Below are positions 62,889 through 64,000 of a stretch of DNA of 64,000 bases, piece after piece. Location: positions 124,001-188,000 of the forward strand of contig NZ_LECU01000004.1 in the NCBI RefSeq assembly GCF_001027745.1. The letters are read 5' to 3'. Below the pieces are notes generated by a model. It did not search any database, had not been told where the DNA came from, and saw nothing but the letters and a program-made list of their open reading frames with translations. The translations under genes were made by a program, and so were the position numbers. The stretch is from Pedobacter sp. BMA. GTDB lineage: Bacteria; Bacteroidota; Bacteroidia; Sphingobacteriales; Sphingobacteriaceae. The stretch's first letter is position 1. Each line of letters begins with the position of its first letter.

Positions 62889-63796
62889 TACCAATCCAAT
62901 AGCTCTAAAATCCTGTTCAGGTCATCATCGCTCATAAAAGGAATTTCAATTGCGCCTTTGCCATTCTGCGTTACTTTTAGCTTTACGCGGGTAGCGAATT
63001 TAGAAGCTAAATCATCCTGTAGTTTTTGGTATTGGAAAGATACTCCGGCAGACTTCGGTTTATCATCGGTTTTAACTGGTGCATGTTGTAAATTACGTAC
63101 CAGTTCTTCCACTTTTCTTACAGATAAACCTTTCTCCAGGATTTCCTGGTGAATAAACAATTGTTTGTCTACACCATCCACGTTGATTAATGCGCGTGCA
63201 TGTCCCATTGAAATCCGCTGATCGCGGATGGATGCCTGAATCGCAGGCGGAAGTTTTAACAAACGAAGGTAGTTAGTTACAGTTGTTCTGTTTTTGCCAA
63301 CGCGCTCTCCAAGTTGTTCTTGTTTCAGGCCTACCTCATCGATCATTCGCTGAAAACTTAAAGCGACCTCGATTGCATTCAGGTTTTCTCGTTGAATGTT
63401 CTCAATCAGTGCCATTTCCAGCATTTGCTGGTCGTTAGCACTCCGGATATAAGCCGGTATTTGCGTTAAACCAGCCAGCCTTGAAGCCCTGAATCTGCGT
63501 TCGCCTGATATTAACTGATATTTATTGGCACCCAGTTTTCTAACTGTGATGGGTTGGATAAGCCCCTGAACTTTGATTGAATCGGCCAGCTCATTTAAAG
63601 CGACCTGGTCAAACTCTGTTCTTGGCTGATATGGATTGGTTTCAACCTCATTTAAACTTACATGACTGATATTACCAATCTGCTCGGTTTCGCTCACTGC
63701 ATTTACAGTTTGCTTTGGTGGATGAGTAGATTCGCTATCATCTAAAAGCGCACTTAAACCTCTACCTAAACCTGTTTTTCGCTGAAAAGATGTCAT
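62888..63796 (-). CDS. parB: Chromosome partitioning protein ParB
   Basis: A 302-residue CTPase/DNA-binding protein. The ParB N-terminal domain carries NPYQPRTEF and the ISGERRFRASRLAG motif (CTP-binding and sliding clamp region), followed by the helix-turn-helix EQLGERVGKNRTTVTNYLRLL and a C-terminal dimerisation region. It loads at parS sites near the replication origin and works with ParA, whose gene ends 7 bp upstream. No parS sequence was recognised in this window. Confidence 0.96.
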   Translation of the reverse strand: MTSFQRKTGLGRGLSALLDDSESTHPPKQTVNAVSETEQIGNISHVSLNEVETNPYQPRTEFDQVALNELADSIKVQGLIQPITVRKLGANKYQLISGERRFRASRLAGLTQIPAYIRSANDQQMLEMALIENIQRENLNAIEVALSFQRMIDEVGLKQEQLGERVGKNRTTVTNYLRLLKLPPAIQASIRDQRISMGHARALINVDGVDKQLFIHQEILEKGLSVRKVEELVRNLQHAPVKTDDKPKSAGVSFQYQKLQDDLASKFATRVKLKVTQNGKGAIEIPFMSDDDLNRILELLDW

Positions 63797-63803
63797 CTAT
63801 AAA

Positions 63804-64000
63804 TTATAATGTTGCTGTTCCTATATTTTCTTCTTCTCTCAACAAGCCGTTTTTCTTAACGATTTCGCGCGCAAGATTCAGGTAATTGATGGCTCCCTTG
63901 CAGTTTGCATCGTGCATAATTACCGAAACGCCATAACTTGGTGCCTCACTTAAACGGGTATTACGCTGAATGATGGTTTCGAAAACCAGCTCGTGAAAAT
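63804..64000 (-). CDS. parA: ParA family chromosome partitioning ATPase (3' end only)
   Basis: The - strand frame from the window edge ends at the TAA at 63804 and encodes about 65 C-terminal residues. They include FETIIQRNTRLSEAPSYG, the highly conserved C-terminal block of ParA/Soj, and an alpha-helical tail (AINYLNLAREIVKK). The Walker motifs lie outside the window. It is the first gene of the parA-parB unit and is truncated by the window end at its 5' side. Confidence 0.9.
   Translation of the reverse strand, partial: FHELVFETIIQRNTRLSEAPSYGVSVIMHDANCKGAINYLNLAREIVKKNGLLREEENIGTATL

Noticed and set aside
63797..64000. parS site near parA/parB
   Set aside because: No TGTTTCACGTGAAACA-like sequence was found in the visible part.

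Overview
The window reads as chromosomal DNA of a Bacteroidota bacterium, most probably of the family Sphingobacteriaceae (Pedobacter-like). The support is internal: two SusC/SusD pairs, an ECF sigma/FecR/SusC-STN signalling set, bacillithiol synthesis (bshC), Bacteroidota-type promoter motifs (TAnnTTTG) instead of clear Shine-Dalgarno sites, DUF4293 and DUF5683 proteins, and the gene order parA-parB-DUF5683-dapB-lepB. The species cannot be named from sequence alone. No tRNA, rRNA, CRISPR array, prophage or complete insertion sequence was seen.

Region 1 (1-12156, all + strand) is a sugar-oxidation/isomerisation island. It holds a Tat-exported gluconate-2-dehydrogenase-subunit-3-like protein, a GMC flavoprotein and a small c-type cytochrome. 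Together these look like a periplasmic glucoside dehydrogenase with its electron outlet. With them are two Gfo/Idh/MocA oxidoreductases (one cytoplasmic, one Tat-exported), a DUF1080 (3-keto-disaccharide hydrolase family) protein, five TIM-barrel sugar isomerase/epimerase-like proteins (at least three exported) and an MFS importer. The set fits oxidation of glycosides to 3-keto sugars followed by cleavage and isomerisation.

Region 2 (12226-35471) is mostly housekeeping: asd, PBP4-type dacB, an esterase, eno and a DivIC/FtsB protein, a TRIC-type channel, a VWA membrane protein, an L,D-transpeptidase, fabG, the agmatine-to-putrescine pair aguA/aguB, class Ia ribonucleotide reductase nrdB/nrdA, rlpA, a lipoprotein msrB, sucD, rlmF and a dicarboxylate/amino-acid symporter. 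Inside it, between msrB and sucD, sits a 506-bp unit in which a GxxExxY (PD-(D/E)XK-like) gene is framed by 28-bp near-perfect inverted repeats. It is the best candidate here for a little-described mobile or self-propagating element.

Region 3 (34875-42930) is an ECF sigma/anti-sigma/SusC/SusD locus whose sigma and anti-sigma genes are separated by an antiparallel N-formylglutamate-amidohydrolase-like gene. Region 4 (42978-52237) carries isoaspartyl peptidase, an ABC exporter, truA, DUF4293, a DEAD-box helicase with a Gly/Arg tail, bshC and an Ldh-family dehydrogenase. Region 5 (52302-59965, - strand) is a compact polysaccharide-utilisation locus: ROK regulator, SusC, SusD and GH29 alpha-L-fucosidase. 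Region 6 (60120-64000, - strand) is lepB, dapB, DUF5683, parB and the 3' end of parA.

Intergenic spaces hold many small repeats: two copies of a 60-bp REP-like hairpin with constant architecture, a 44-bp palindrome, an 11-bp tandem array, GGTTAAC repeats, and clear rho-independent terminators at most convergent junctions.
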